Shown one piece after another: positions 1-11,694 of a DNA stretch of 64,000 nt. Below the pieces are notes generated by a model, which did not search any database, was not told the origin of the DNA, and saw only the letters and a list, made by a program, of their open reading frames with translations. The DNA lies in the NCBI GenBank assembly GCA_964019135.1, contig OZ025253.1, positions 4,903,059 through 4,967,058 of the forward strand. Reading direction: 5' to 3'. The DNA is from Arenicola marina (taxonomy: Eukaryota > Annelida > Polychaeta > Arenicolidae). A program made the position numbers and the translations under genes. Each line of letters begins with the position of its first letter. Position 1 is the first letter of the stretch.

Positions 1-1146
1 GTCTCACACCACTCACCTGTCTCACACCACTCACCTGTCTCACACCACTCACCTGTCTCACACAAATCACCTGTCTCACACCACTCACCTGTCTCACACC
101 ACTCACCTGTCTCACACCACTCACCTGTCTCACACCACACACCTGTCTCACACCAATCACACCACTCACCTGTCTCACACAAATCACCTGTCTCACACCA
201 CTCACCTGTCTCACACCACTCACCTGTCTCACACCACACTCCTGTCTCACACCACACACCTGTCTCACACCAATCATACCACTCACCTGTCTCACACCAG
301 TCACCTGCCTCACACCACACTCCTGCCTCACACCACACCCCTGTCTCACACAAATCACCTGTCTCACACCACTCACCTGTCTCACACCACTCACCTGTCT
401 CACACCACTCACCTGTCTCACATTACACACCTGTCTCACACCCATCACACCACTCACCTGTCTCACACAAATCACCTGTCTCACACCACTCACCTGTCTC
501 ACACCACTCACCTGTCTCACACCACTCACCTGTCTCACACCACTCACCTGTCTCACACAAATCACCTCTCTCACACCACTCACCTGTCTCACACCACTCA
601 CCTGTCTCACACCACTCACCTGTCTCACACCACACACCTGTCTCACACCAATCACACCACTCACCTATCTCACACAAATCACCTGTCTCACACAACTCAC
701 CTGTCTCACACCACTCACCTGTCTCACACCACATTCCTGTCTCACACCACACACCTGTCTCACACCAATTATACCACTCACCTGTCTCACACCAGTCACC
801 TGCCTCACACCACACTCCTGCCTCACACCACACCCCTGTCTCACACCAATCACACCACTCACCTGTCTCACACCACTCACCTGTCTCACACCACATTCCT
901 GTCTCACACCACACACCTGTCTCACACCAATTATACCACTCACCTGTCTCACACCAGTCACCTGCCTCACGCCACACTCCTGCCTCACACCACACCCCTG
1001 TCTGACACCAATCACACCAATCACCTGTCTCACACAAATCACACCACTCACCTGTCTCACACAAATCACTTGTCTAACACCAGTCACCTGTCTCACACCA
1101 CTCACCTGTCTCCGAACCTGTCTAACGCCTTTCTGTCACCACTCAC
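1..1146 (-). repeat. 18-bp minisatellite carrying the gene 1 splice donor (about 60 units)
   Basis: Plus-strand unit gtctcacaccactcacct with point variants (cacaaatcac, cacacacctg, cacactcctg) fills the region and runs off the left edge. On the gene strand the unit is TGTGAGACAGGTGAGTGG. That is nearly the junction of the adjacent EGF exon, TGCGAGACAG followed by GTGAGTGG, so each consensus unit carries a CAG/GTGAGT donor in sense orientation. It lies immediately 3' of the exon ending at 1147, in the intron. Long frames in it (up to 213 codons, CETGEW periodicity) follow from the period being a multiple of three. Confidence 0.95.
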
Positions 1147-1407
1147 CTGTCTCGCACAATGGTCCCGTAACACCTTCTGGACAGACACACATGAATCCGC
1201 CTCCGCCTCCCGAGGATGATTCACTTGATTTGCTCGATTCTGAACTTGAGGTTTTCGCGCTCCTTCTTGATCTCCCGTTTTTTTTGGACTTGGAGGATTT
1301 GCTTGATTCCTGTGTGCTAGATTTGGTTGATTTCGTTTCACTGTCACTGGCAGGCGTTTCGACGCACGTGCCTCCGTTTTGACAGGGGTTCGGTTGACAA
1401 GCTCCTC
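1147..1407 (-). CDS. Gene 1 exon 4: EGF-like domain with Ser/Lys-rich insertion
   Basis: Acceptor gattttgcag, phase 1, then [14 protein letters not shown], a low-complexity stretch of about 50 residues rich in Ser, Lys, Thr and Gly, then [16 protein letters not shown], with donor GACAG/GTGAGT, phase 1. The six EGF cysteines are all present, but the loop between cysteines 3 and 4, normally a few residues, carries the insertion. The exon is 261 nt and symmetric 1-1, as usual for shuffled EGF exons. Its donor is the first copy of the motif amplified in the neighbouring minisatellite. Confidence 0.85.
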
Positions 1408-4034
1408 CTGCAAAATCAGCACCACATGTTTGACATAAATCTCCTGATCATGTTATAGAAGTCATTATGGGATATTTGCATCTGGGGTATTTCTCGGCCG
1501 CAACCAGATACCTACCGGGTCGCGTTTGTACTTCAAGCCAGATTGGAATTCGTGGTACAGTAGCTGATGAAAGAAAAACTAAGAAACCTTTAAATTTGCT
1601 TATTGACTTAGTATTTAACATTCGCTTATTATTTGGTTGTATTAAAATAATTCCCCAACAAACCTGTATATTTAGGATGCTTTGACCACTTTTGTTCATA
1701 TGGTGTCCATGAGAGAAGGACGGGAGAGCGGAGCCATGTCCCCGGGGGTAACCCAGTACTCTTTGCGAAGAAGGACATGGGATCTTTATCCTGCGCCCAC
1801 ACAGACATGACCACAGCGGGCCGCGAACCACCGATCCACGCGCCGTTAGGATATCAAGTGGCCAGCTAAAGGTGAGCGTTCTAACCCACTGAGCTATCTG
1901 GCCGGCACGGACACGTTTAGAGCTGGGAAGGAGTATTTCCTTAGTCCGGTCACTGACGCGACTCGGTTGATATCAGTTTTGGCAAATGTCATGTTATCAC
2001 TTACCTTCGGGGATCGCGAAGTCGTTACACAAGTCGCCTTGGCAACAGTCTACGGAGCAGTCTTGTCCTCCACATTTCGCCGTGCTCCTGCAGTCACGTG
2101 TCTTTGCGCACCCCTTGCTCACCCTCGCGTCGCCATCGATGTAATCCACAGTCGTCATGCAATTCTGAAGTATTTTCGAAATGCGCCGATAAGAACATAT
2201 ACCAAATGCTTCTCACACCTACCGTGTTCTCACAGTCGTAGGACTACACTGTGAGTGACGGCTTCAATACATACATACTGAAAAATCATATCAAAGTTCT
2301 AAAAAGTACTACATCAAGTGAATCTTCATATACATGCATTTAACTTTTCTTGTAGCAATATCGTTTGGACATGAGTCACCTAAAAACCGGAAATATTTGC
2401 ACTTGTGTGTTGCTGTCATACTGTCTCAGTCATGGTGAAGTCGGTCGACTTGTCTGATGTGCGTTATCCTCCCATGTTAAGTAAACTCAACATAAATCCC
2501 ACTTCGGATTGCCATAACGCATATCTTTGGCGGGATGAAGTATACCATGCACATGCTTGTGGCATATCATTTCGTTGCTTAGGAACTCCCATTGTGACGT
2601 CATTTTTATGACATTTTGACGTCACAACTAGCAGCGACACAGTCTCGAATTTGGAAACGCCAGTCTTCTTGTTAATAAATGATAGAACATACAAACGAGA
2701 GGTTATTTCTTTAAATCAGCAAGTTTCCTTGATATATACATGTCTTACAGTAATCAATCTTCGATTAAAAAAACCCACGCATGCGTACATAACGACACAA
2801 AATGGGATCTCTTCCGCTTTCCCTTCCGGTGGATTTAATCAGCTCACAACAGATGGGATTCAGATATAGATTTTATCATTTTTTTATGTGTGTGTTATCT
2901 AAAGAGGTCGCTACGCTCGCTAATACACGCTATGTGGTCATATATCCGAGATCTCGATATCACATTCCCCCAACGAATATAACAGGTTTGGCCGAGCTCT
3001 TTTGCAGCTGGCCTGATGACCTACTAATACCTACCGGTTTGTTCTTCGAACACCTCTGCGTTCTGGACAAGCATTCCGCGGCGTCAGTTGCCTTGTTACA
3101 TGTGTAACATTCCAAACCTATCGCAATGATAACGTGGGATAATGAACTTCGAGAAGCCCTGCCTATTGACTATTATGTCCTCAAAGTTAACGCTAAATTT
3201 TGTACAGTAGTCAATAGCGAACTTCGCCCTGATACTAAACACACGTAAACTGAAGATTACAGTTATACGTTAAGTGTATCGTAAATAGTGACCGTTTTCT
3301 GACATAACGATAACGGCCTCAATCGCACACAGTGCTTGGAACCAGAATATTGATCGAGATAAACAAACGGGAAGTGACTGTTTACGTCAAGTCGCCAAAG
3401 TTGAGTTTAATCAAAACTAGTTATCGCTCTACGGCAATGAAGATAAATAAACAGCGGAGTGGCAAGTCATGTATTGTTTGACACTGACACCAATGGATCG
3501 TGACCACCGATCGTGACCAGTCCAGCATAGTCTCGTTTGTATTCGGCGTCGTCCATGGCGAAGAAACGCTATATTAAATTATTCAGGTATTGGTTGGAAA
3601 TGGTGACATGTTAAAATGAGTTACTATTTAAATTCTTAGTAATATGCTAGCATACTGCATAGCTTCTAGCGCTGGGTAGCTGTGGTATCCGCATCGCGGC
3701 AGGCGCCCAAATAACGTTTATATTGAGGAAATCACCGCATTGTTGTAAATGGCGGTCGATACGGTTGTCGTGGGTTGACCTTCATACCGCGACATTATAT
3801 TACCATGGGTATTTGTTAGTATTCCTAATATATGGATGATACATACATATAAGTCTTACAAACGAACAACTCATCATAATATATAATAATATTACCATGG
3901 ATATCATTGCAAGTGACCGGGATAAAAATATCAGACATCTAAGACACGAATGAGCTTGGAATGAGGAAGAATGGCTTACCGTGGGCGGCCAGGACAGATA
4001 GCGCGATAACAGCCAATCTAACCAACAGCGCCAT
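1147..4034 (-). CDS. Gene 1, 5' part: secreted three-finger/EGF mosaic protein (partial)
   Basis: Join on the minus strand: 4034-3980, 3117-3035, 2164-2005, 1407-1147, continuing beyond the left edge. These exons give the first 186 residues: signal peptide (1-18), three-finger/Ly6 domain (about 19-99), EGF domain with insertion (about 100-186). Intron phases are 1, 0, 1, 1 and are consistent across every junction. The domain order (signal, three-finger, EGF) matches the start of gene 2, so a mosaic secreted protein of the same family is likely. Whether it also ends in a trypsin domain cannot be seen. A TATA box lies at 4087-4094. Confidence 0.8.
1680..1906 (-). mobile_element. tRNA-derived SINE (copy A)
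   Basis: The minus strand starts with a tRNA-like head: A-box-like TAGCTCAGTGG near 1885-1897 and B-box-like GGTTCGCGGCCC near 1818-1830. A body follows that is shared with the elements at 12494-12714 and 61116-61336, including ATCCCATGTC and the tail-side CCACTTTT region. It lies in the intron between gene 1 exons 3 and 4. It is the most complete head of the three copies. Boundaries are approximate; no target-site duplication was identified for this copy. Confidence 0.7.
2005..2164 (-). CDS. Gene 1 exon 3: C-terminal half of three-finger domain
   Basis: Acceptor acttcag, phase 0, then [19 protein letters not shown] and onward to [16 protein letters not shown], with donor GAAG/GTAAGT, phase 1. 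The terminal CC...LCN is the hallmark end of Ly6/uPAR domains. Together with exon 2 it gives a complete domain of about 80 residues with at least ten cysteines. No GPI-attachment tail follows, because an EGF exon comes next. Confidence 0.87.
3035..3117 (-). CDS. Gene 1 exon 2: N-terminal half of three-finger (Ly6/uPAR-like) domain
   Basis: Acceptor gcgatag, then in phase 1 LECYTCNK...[14 protein letters not shown], ending in donor CCG/GTAGGT, phase 0. LxCxxC is the characteristic start of the Ly6/uPAR three-finger fold. Joining to exon 3 continues the cysteine pattern without a break. Too short to stand out as an open frame; found from the splice signals and cysteine spacing. Confidence 0.85.
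3980..4034 (-). CDS. Gene 1 exon 1: signal peptide
   Basis: ATG at 4034 (AAG before it and G after it, a good initiation context) encodes [18 protein letters not shown], a classic hydrophobic secretion signal of 18 codons plus one base. It ends in donor CACG/GTAAGC, phase 1. The short leader and TATA box about 55 bases upstream support this ATG as the start. The next exon supplies GT to complete a Gly codon. Confidence 0.88.
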
Positions 4035-4086
4035 CTTGCCTTCTGAGCAGGATCAACAGGCTATGGCCGTATGACTCCTTACACTG

Positions 4087-4094
4087 TTTATATA
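4087..4094 (-). promoter_or_regulatory. Probable TATA box of gene 1
   Basis: The minus strand reads TATATAAA 53-60 bases upstream of the gene 1 ATG. Initiation about 30 bases downstream, near 4060, would leave a 5' UTR of about 25 bases. This is a positional and motif argument only. Confidence 0.55.
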
Positions 4095-4099
4095 TGTTA

Positions 4100-7000
4100 G
4101 TGGTCGGGGGAAAGGGGGGAGGGGGTGGGTACTATTCGGGGGCGAGAGACTGGGGAGTAGTGAGGAAAGGGAGGGGGCATAATGTCAAGTTGGATGTGAT
4201 ATGTGGATTTGAGGAGTGGCGATTAGAAACAAGTTGGCGTGTTTAGGGTTGTGGAGGGTGTGGATAAGGGGGGTGGGGGAGGTGGGGCGGGGGTCAGATG
4301 GGCATTGTGGGTTGATCGTTCGGTGGACGAAACCGTGCGTATCAGAAATGAACTACTTTAGCGAAGAGAGCACGGGATGACACTATCGATCCGTTTCCAA
4401 TTTCCTCCAGATTTACAAAGTTATCTGCTATTATCATCCACCGCATATGTTGTTCACATTGAACGACCGATGCGCGAGTAATAGATTGCATGCCCCCCCC
4501 CCGCCCCGCGCCCCAACACACTCCCTGCCCTCTCATAATACCACTGTAGACGACACGCCTCTCTAGATGGATGTTAGGGTAGCGCGGTGAGGCTTTTATA
4601 ACCCACTTGATGGGGCTCAGGTCAACCTAACTGTAGCCCACATAGGTATGACACAAGTCCACTGAGCCTCCTACATTCCATCCCACCTGCGTGCCAGATT
4701 AAAACCAAGGCCATATGCATTATTCAACTGCCATTTAAATTATGTGGACATACCTCGAGGTGGTTCTGGTTTTATGGCGGACTACCGCGAAAAGTCGTAA
4801 CTGTCGTCTCTTGACATGATATAATCGATCTACGGCAGTAAATACGGTTCGTACCACGCTCAATTCACTCATCTACGAGAATACGTATGGATATATATAT
4901 ATATATATTTGTATCTAACATGGTATTTTACCATGCGGTACAAAACGTCATACCGGGTGCCAAGCGCCTTTTTGTGAAAATGCTTAACATGTGAATATTG
5001 TCAAGATGATAAAATATACTGTCTAATGTTTCGTATATTTTTCCAGATCTGTCAAATAGTGTCAATGCTCTCAATTGGCCTTCAAACGCGGGTTCCTTAA
5101 GCAAGAATAATAAATACCAATTAACACAACATTTTCTGATGAGATTCCACGGATTTCCATTATAAAAACTTTAATTTCATCAACGCTTTTGGCCCCAATT
5201 GCCCCATGTCTATCCAGATTCCGTGACCATGGTCGTAAATGATCCTTCTTTGAATGGTTATCATGGCAATTCTGGTCAATCACTGATCAATTGATTGTGG
5301 CGTCATTTCGATTAACGTTGCCATAGCATCTGACCATGAAAGGCGATCGCTGCTCTCACCATTACGCGTTCTTACATTCGCTAGGTATAGCGTTCTTAAG
5401 TGGCACTAGGTGGCAGGGTTTCCAACCGGCATATGGTAGTCCGGTACAGGTAGACACAATTAATTAATTAAATATATATTAATAGGTCGCCACATGTGAG
5501 CAATTTTCAACCGTTACTTTCATCGGGGTCACGGGATCAGGAATGTCTTACGGGATCCACGAAATGTCTCACGGAATCAGGAATGTCTCACGGAATCAGG
5601 AATGTCTCACGGGATCCACGGAATGTTTCCGCGTGAGGGCGCTGTATTCAGGGTGGAAAGCTTTGAATGCCCATGACAAGGGACAATCTGAATCTCAGCA
5701 TGAAACTCTATATGAAATTTCCTCAAATACCCACCGCACTTACTTTCTGCCAGTATAACTCGGACATGCCAGAGGGTAAAAAACGGAGAATAATGTATTA
5801 TGTCAAACTTGTTTTGGCGTGGCGATCCCCACCGGATTAAATTCAACCTACTTCTTGATTCTCCTGACAAGCATGACTAAAGACTTAACACTAAGAGGCT
5901 TTGCCAAGGGCATTGTTTACTATCCAGACATAAATATCGGTTAACATGTCGGGCAAGTGGTCGATGCACGGTGACAATGCCAAGTACATCAGGAGAAAGT
6001 AGGTTATCGAACCATCATGAACCTCTTAAGGACTGTTATAATTCTAATGCATCTGCGCAGTTATCTCAACGAAACTAAGCATTGCACTTGCAACCATCTT
6101 ATCCAGGACAATCTATTTTAGTCGAAATTATTCCAAAAGAATTGACCGATAATTTTTTTTATGGGGCAAATAACAGGTCACGGGGATGAAGCCTGGAACC
6201 TGAGTCCAAAACAAGTTTCTAGTGAACAGGGTACCGATCCAAATAGCGCTCTAGTCTGGTTACAACGGGATCTTGTGGGGTACAACGGCTTCTGAGGCAT
6301 ATGGCGGTAGGCGCATGTTACTCCGGCAGAACCTGACCAGAGCCAGCGAGGAAACTAAGGCAAATAACCATTTGCATAAACCTCTCGCACATTTCATCTT
6401 TGTTTCTAAGTTATGTTATTGCGGTATTCATTGAGTTGAAGGGAAATATCAGGAACACAAATCGAAGTTGAAAGAAGAATGATATAAATTGGCGATTGCC
6501 CGATACACGGTTATTTAATATTAAAATTCCCAGTTCATGCTTAGTGGAATACCCGCGGCAACAGCGCCATAAGTTCTGGGCTACCCTTGCCCGTTACCAA
6601 GCCCCACCAGGAGTTTCTTTGGACTCACTCACGCGTGAGAGCGAGTTTTTTATGATGTCTTTCCTGGAATCATCAAGAGGTCCGTACTTTAGGTACGATC
6701 TATTTTGGTCGCCGTGGGAAAGTCTAGCCGAGCGCACTAGGCGGGCGTGTAGCTTTCACTCAGAGTTGTTTACGGTTTTACCAGACTTGCAGATATAAGG
6801 CTTATAGCGAGCCATTTTAGCACTAGCCTTTATTGTTACGACGAAAAGTTTCACTTTGCGTCATGTGTCGGTCGGTCGTGTTTGTTATGACGAATTTTTT
6901 TAATTCACGTCACGTTGACGTCACTTTTGGTACTTTAAAAAAATCGGAAAAAATCGGAAAAAAATCATTAAAATGCACAACTGGTGTCATATTGTAGGGA

Positions 7001-7784
7001 AAGTAGTTCCTAGTATAGCTATAAATAGCTATAAACACGATACGTTCCTATCTTACTTCCGGTTCCAGGGCCGACGGCATTTCTCTATGGGACTTCCCAT
7101 GTTAAAGTCCTTGATCTCTCAGGCTGGGAAAAATATTCTGTCGCGTATTTCACAAGTGCCTCCATCCAACCACATTGCGATTTTTTCATTAGTTAAACAT
7201 GATACCTAGTAGCCACAACGCTGACCATATGCAATTGGAGCAAAAAGTGACTTCACAGGATTTTTTTGAAATTTGGCCAATGGTGAAAGATTGTTTGGTG
7301 CCACCAGAGGCTCCCATGGGCGTCCTATTCAAGCCATCATTTCACGCTTGTAGCGGTTTATGGATAGTAGTGAGCTGAGCCACTAATTGTAAACATGGTG
7401 ACATAACTCACATAACATATAGTCGAAAACGTTTAACATGGGACCCGTGGAGATAATGAAACTTCAATTTGAATTCCTTACGTTTTGGTGATTTTACTTT
7501 CCTTCACCCGAGTGGAAGATGTTGACAAGTACAAGAGACCTAGGGCAAGCACATGTCGAAAAGCAAATCGCAATTTTGTGTCCATGGCAACGGAACTTTT
7601 GTCCAATGATAAAGTGTACAGATTTGGGATATATTTGAAAATCACCCATGCCGCTGATAGAATTTCTGGGCCACGCCTTGACGCCAAAACGACGCTTTTC
7701 TTTTCTTTCAAACCAAGGGACTCGGCCCCACCCCGCCACCCAACACCTGTCCTTGCTGTAAAACTCAACATTCGATCTCAAGAC
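4100..7784. other. Intergenic: no supported gene
   Basis: This stretch lies upstream of gene 1 and holds G-rich runs at 4109-4290, a C-rich run at 4495-4505, a TA dinucleotide tract near 4890-4910, and a short 24-26-bp repeat at 5537-5625. Open frames present (for example 6496-6798 plus and 5607-5870 minus) show no recognisable domain, cysteine pattern or splice context, so I do not call them genes. Confidence 0.6.
5537..5625. repeat. Short tandem repeat, about 4-5 units
   Basis: Variants of caggaatgtctcacgg and gatccacg(g)aatgt recur with a period of about 20-25 bases. The array is short and degenerate, with no gene beside it. Confidence 0.7.
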
Positions 7785-10700
7785 TCAAGACTATACTTAA
7801 CACGCAAGACCATACTCAACATTCGAGACTGTAGGCCTGCTCAACATTTGAGACTGTAGGTCTACTCAACATTCGAGACTGTACTCAACATTCGAGTGTA
7901 GGTCTACTTAACATTCGAGTGTAGGTCTACTCAACATTCGAGACTGTACTCAACTTTTGAGACTGAAGGCCTACTCAACATTCAAGACTGTACTCAACAT
8001 TCGAGTGTAGGTCTACTCAACACTCGAAACTGTACTCACCATTCAAGACTGTACCCATCATTCAAGACTGTACCCACCATTCAAGACTGTACTCACCATT
8101 CAAGACTGTACTCAACATTCAAGACTTTATTCAACATTCGAGACTGTACTCAACATTCGAGACTGTACTCAACATTCGAGACTGTATGCCTGCTCAACAT
8201 TCGAGTCTGTACTCAACATTCGAGACTGTATGCCTACTCAAAATTCAAGAATATACTCAACATTCGATACTGTACTCGACATTCGAGACTGTACTCAACA
8301 TTCAAGACTGTATGCCTGCTCAACATTCGAGTCTGTACTCAACATTCGAGACTGTATGCCTACTCAAAATTCAAGAATATACTCAACATTCGATACTGTA
8401 CTCGTCATTCGAGACTGTACTCAACATTCGAGAGTGTTCTCAACATTCGAGACTGTACTCAACATTTAAGACTGTATTCAGCATTCGCGACTGTATGCCT
8501 ACTAAACATTCGCGATCGTAGGCCCACTAAACATTCGAGACTGTAGGCCTACTCAACATTCGAGACTGTACCCAGCATTTAAGGCTGTATTCAGCATTCG
8601 CGACTGTAGGCCTACTAAACATTCGCGACTGTAAGCCCACTAAATATTCGAGACTGTACGCCCACTTAACATTCGAGTCCTTACTCAACGTTTGAGACTG
8701 TATAAAGTACTTAACATCCGAGACTGTACTCAACATCCAACACTGTGCTCACAATTCGAGACTGTACTCAACATTCGAGACTGTACTCAACATTCGAGAC
8801 TGTACCCAACATTCAAGTCTGTACTCAACATTCAAGACAATATTCATCATTCAAGACCGTATTAAACAGTCGGATCTGTACACAACATTCAAGATTGTAT
8901 GCTTCTCAACATTCGAGACTGCACCCAACATTTGAGATTGTATGTCTACTCAACATTCGAGACTGTGCTCCTACTCAACATTTGAGCCTTTACTCAACCT
9001 TTGAGACTGTATTACCTACTCAACATTCGAGACTGTATTCAACATTCGGGTCTGTACTCAACATTCAAGACTGTACTCAACATTCAAGAATGCATGTCTA
9101 TTCAACATTCAAGACTGCACTCAACATTGAAGACTGTACTCAACATTCAAGAATGTATGCCTCCTCAACATTGGAGACTGCACTCAGAATTCAAGAATGC
9201 ATGCCTATTCAACATTCGAGACTGCACTCAACATTGAAGACTGTACTCAACATTCAAGAATGTATGCCTACTCAACATTCGAGGCTGCACTCAACATTCA
9301 AGACTGTTGGTCTACTCAAAATTCGAGATTGTGGGCCTGCTCAACATTCGAGTCTGTACTCAACATTTGAGACTGTATGACTACTCAAAATTCAAGAATA
9401 TACTCAACATTCGATACTGTACTCAACATTCGAGACTGCACTCCTTATTCGAGACTGTACTCGTCAATCGATACTGTACTCAACATTCGAGACTGTATGC
9501 CTGCTCAACATTCGAGTCTGTTCTCAACATTCGAGTCTGTACTCAACATTTGAGACTGTACTCCTTATTCGAGACTGTACTCGTCAATCGATACTGTACT
9601 CAACATTCGAGACTGCATGCCTGCTCAACATTCGAGACTGTATGCCTGCTCAACATTCGAGTCTGTTCTCAACATTCGAGACTGTACTCAACATTTAAGA
9701 CTGTATTCAGCATTCGCGACTGTATGCCTACTAAACATTCGCGACTGTTCTCAACATTCGAGAGTGTATGCCTACTCAACATGCAGGACAGTACTCAAGA
9801 TTCGAGACCGCACTTAATATTCGAGACTGTATAGGCTTACTCAACATTCGAGTCCTTACTCAACGTTTGAGACTGTATCAACTACTCAACATTCGAGACT
9901 GTACTCAACATCCAACACTGTACTCAACATTCGAGACTGTACTCAACATTCGCGACTGTACTCAACATTCGAAACTGTATTACCTACTCAACATTCGAAA
10001 CTGTACTCAACATTCAAGACTGTACTCAACATTCAACTCTGTACTCAACATTCAAGACTGTACTCAACATTCAAGACTGTATTCAACATTCAAGACTGTA
10101 TTAAACATTCGAATCTGTACTCAACATTCAAGAATGTATGTCTACTCAACATTCGAGACTACACCAACATTCGAGACGGCGGTCCTACTCAACATTTGAG
10201 TCTTTAGTCAATCTTTGAGACTGTATTACCTACTCTACACCAACACCAACATTCGAGACGGCGGTCCTATTCAACATTCGGGTCTCTACTCAACATTCAA
10301 GACTGCACTTAACCTTCGAGACTGCACTCAACATTCAAGAATGCGTGCCTATTCAACATTCGAGACTGCACTCAACATTGAAGACTGTACTCAGCATTCA
10401 AGAATGTATGCCTACTCAACATTCGACGCTGCACTCAACATTCAAGACTGTATGTCTACTCAAAATTCGAGATTGTGGGCCTGCTCAACATTTGAGTCTC
10501 TACTCAACATTCGAGACTGTATGACTACTCAAAATTCAAGAATATACTCAACATTCGATATTGTACTCTTCATTCGAGACTGTACTCCTTATTCGAGACT
10601 GTATGCCTGCTCAACATTCGAGTCTGTTCTCAACATTCGAGACTGTACTCAACATTTAAGACTGTATTCAGCATTCAACATGCTCATTCCTCAACATGCA

Positions 10701-10855
10701 GGACAGTACTCAAGATTCGAGACCAAACTTAATATTCGAGACTGTATTCAGCATTCGCGACTGTAGGCCTTCTCAACATTCAAGAATGTACTCAACTTTT
10801 AAGACTGTATTCAGCATCCGCGACTGTAGGCCTACTAAACATTCGCGTATGTCTA
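7785..10855. repeat. 3.1-kb satellite of 19- and 25-bp units
   Basis: The basic unit ctcaacattcgagactgta (19 bp) alternates irregularly with a 25-bp form that has a six-base insertion of ggccta or tgccta type. Frequent variants are attcaagac, attcgcgac and attcgagtc. There are roughly 140-150 units. Longer composite blocks recur, for example about 9001-9300 resembles about 10210-10470. Frames of up to 211 codons are a by-product of the period and are not called. Confidence 0.93.
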
Positions 10856-11213
10856 GCAGCCACTATGCAAATTGAATACAGTGGTAAACTTAATTATAAG
10901 CATGTTTGTTAATTATACATGAATGGTTGGCACTTGATTACGCGCAGATATGGAATAATATAATGTGAGAATAAAGTTACTGGCCTCGCCTAGGGGGATC
11001 ATTACTTTAGCCGAAGAGCTACAGTGGCTGAGCTCAGGAGGTCGACTCCAAATACCAAATACCGCCGCTAAATTTGATTCGCGCAAATATTTGCGCATAT
11101 GTCAAATTATCTAAAGAATATTAATTAAAGATATAAGCAAATATTATTGTAAGACAAATATTATTTAGAGGTTTGCTGAAATATTTAGAGATATATGTAA
11201 TCAATACTAACGC

Positions 11214-11236
11214 ACCCCCCCCCCCCCCACCCCCAC
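11214..11236. repeat. Poly-C tract
   Basis: A near-uninterrupted C run on the plus strand followed by cacccccac; prone to slippage and possibly G-quadruplex forming on the minus strand. Confidence 0.85.
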
Positions 11237-11694
11237 TCTCTTCTCCTTGTGAATGTCTCAGTGTGGTACGTTCGTTCCACCTTGCTAAAACTCCCATTTC
11301 TTCCACGATGTCTTATTAATGACTAGAAAGGAAATGAATTGTGGTGTTTTAGGCCATTTTTGTGCACATAAGCGCCTAGCGGGATTATCACCACAGTCGG
11401 AACTCTCGCCGTTTGGGTTTGATCTTAACAACTTGCGAATTCCCATCATGCGAAAGCCGCTCCTAATAGGCAAGAATTGCGGCGCGGTTTCTGGCATACG
11501 TTTTGGCATATTCTCGCTTTCACATGCCTGAATTTAATTTCTTATTTGTTACCCATGTTTCAGTGCTTTAGAGGTAGGGTGGAGGTCCGGGAGTGTGGAA
11601 GCATGGAGGTTTCACAGAACCATTTGATGGCCACTGAACGCGGTAATGTTATCGATGCCGTCTCTTGCGGCGCATGCGCTGTCGCTCGCCTTAC

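Noticed and set aside
423..1105. Cys-rich proteins in the 18-bp array (CETGEW repeats, 213 codons, and a second frame)
   Set aside because: The period of 18 keeps frames open; the array lies downstream of a consensus donor and an in-frame TGA follows the exon, so it is intronic.
1815..1906. Functional tRNA gene
   Set aside because: A- and B-box words are present, but no acceptor stem pairs across the ends and the sequence continues into a body shared with two other copies, so it is a SINE head.
6496..6798. Plus-strand frame of 100 codons
   Set aside because: Isolated, no homology recognised, no supporting signals.
8186..10766. Frames of 110-211 codons in the 19/25-bp satellite
   Set aside because: Low-complexity products of tandem units, with no start context, splice signals or domain.
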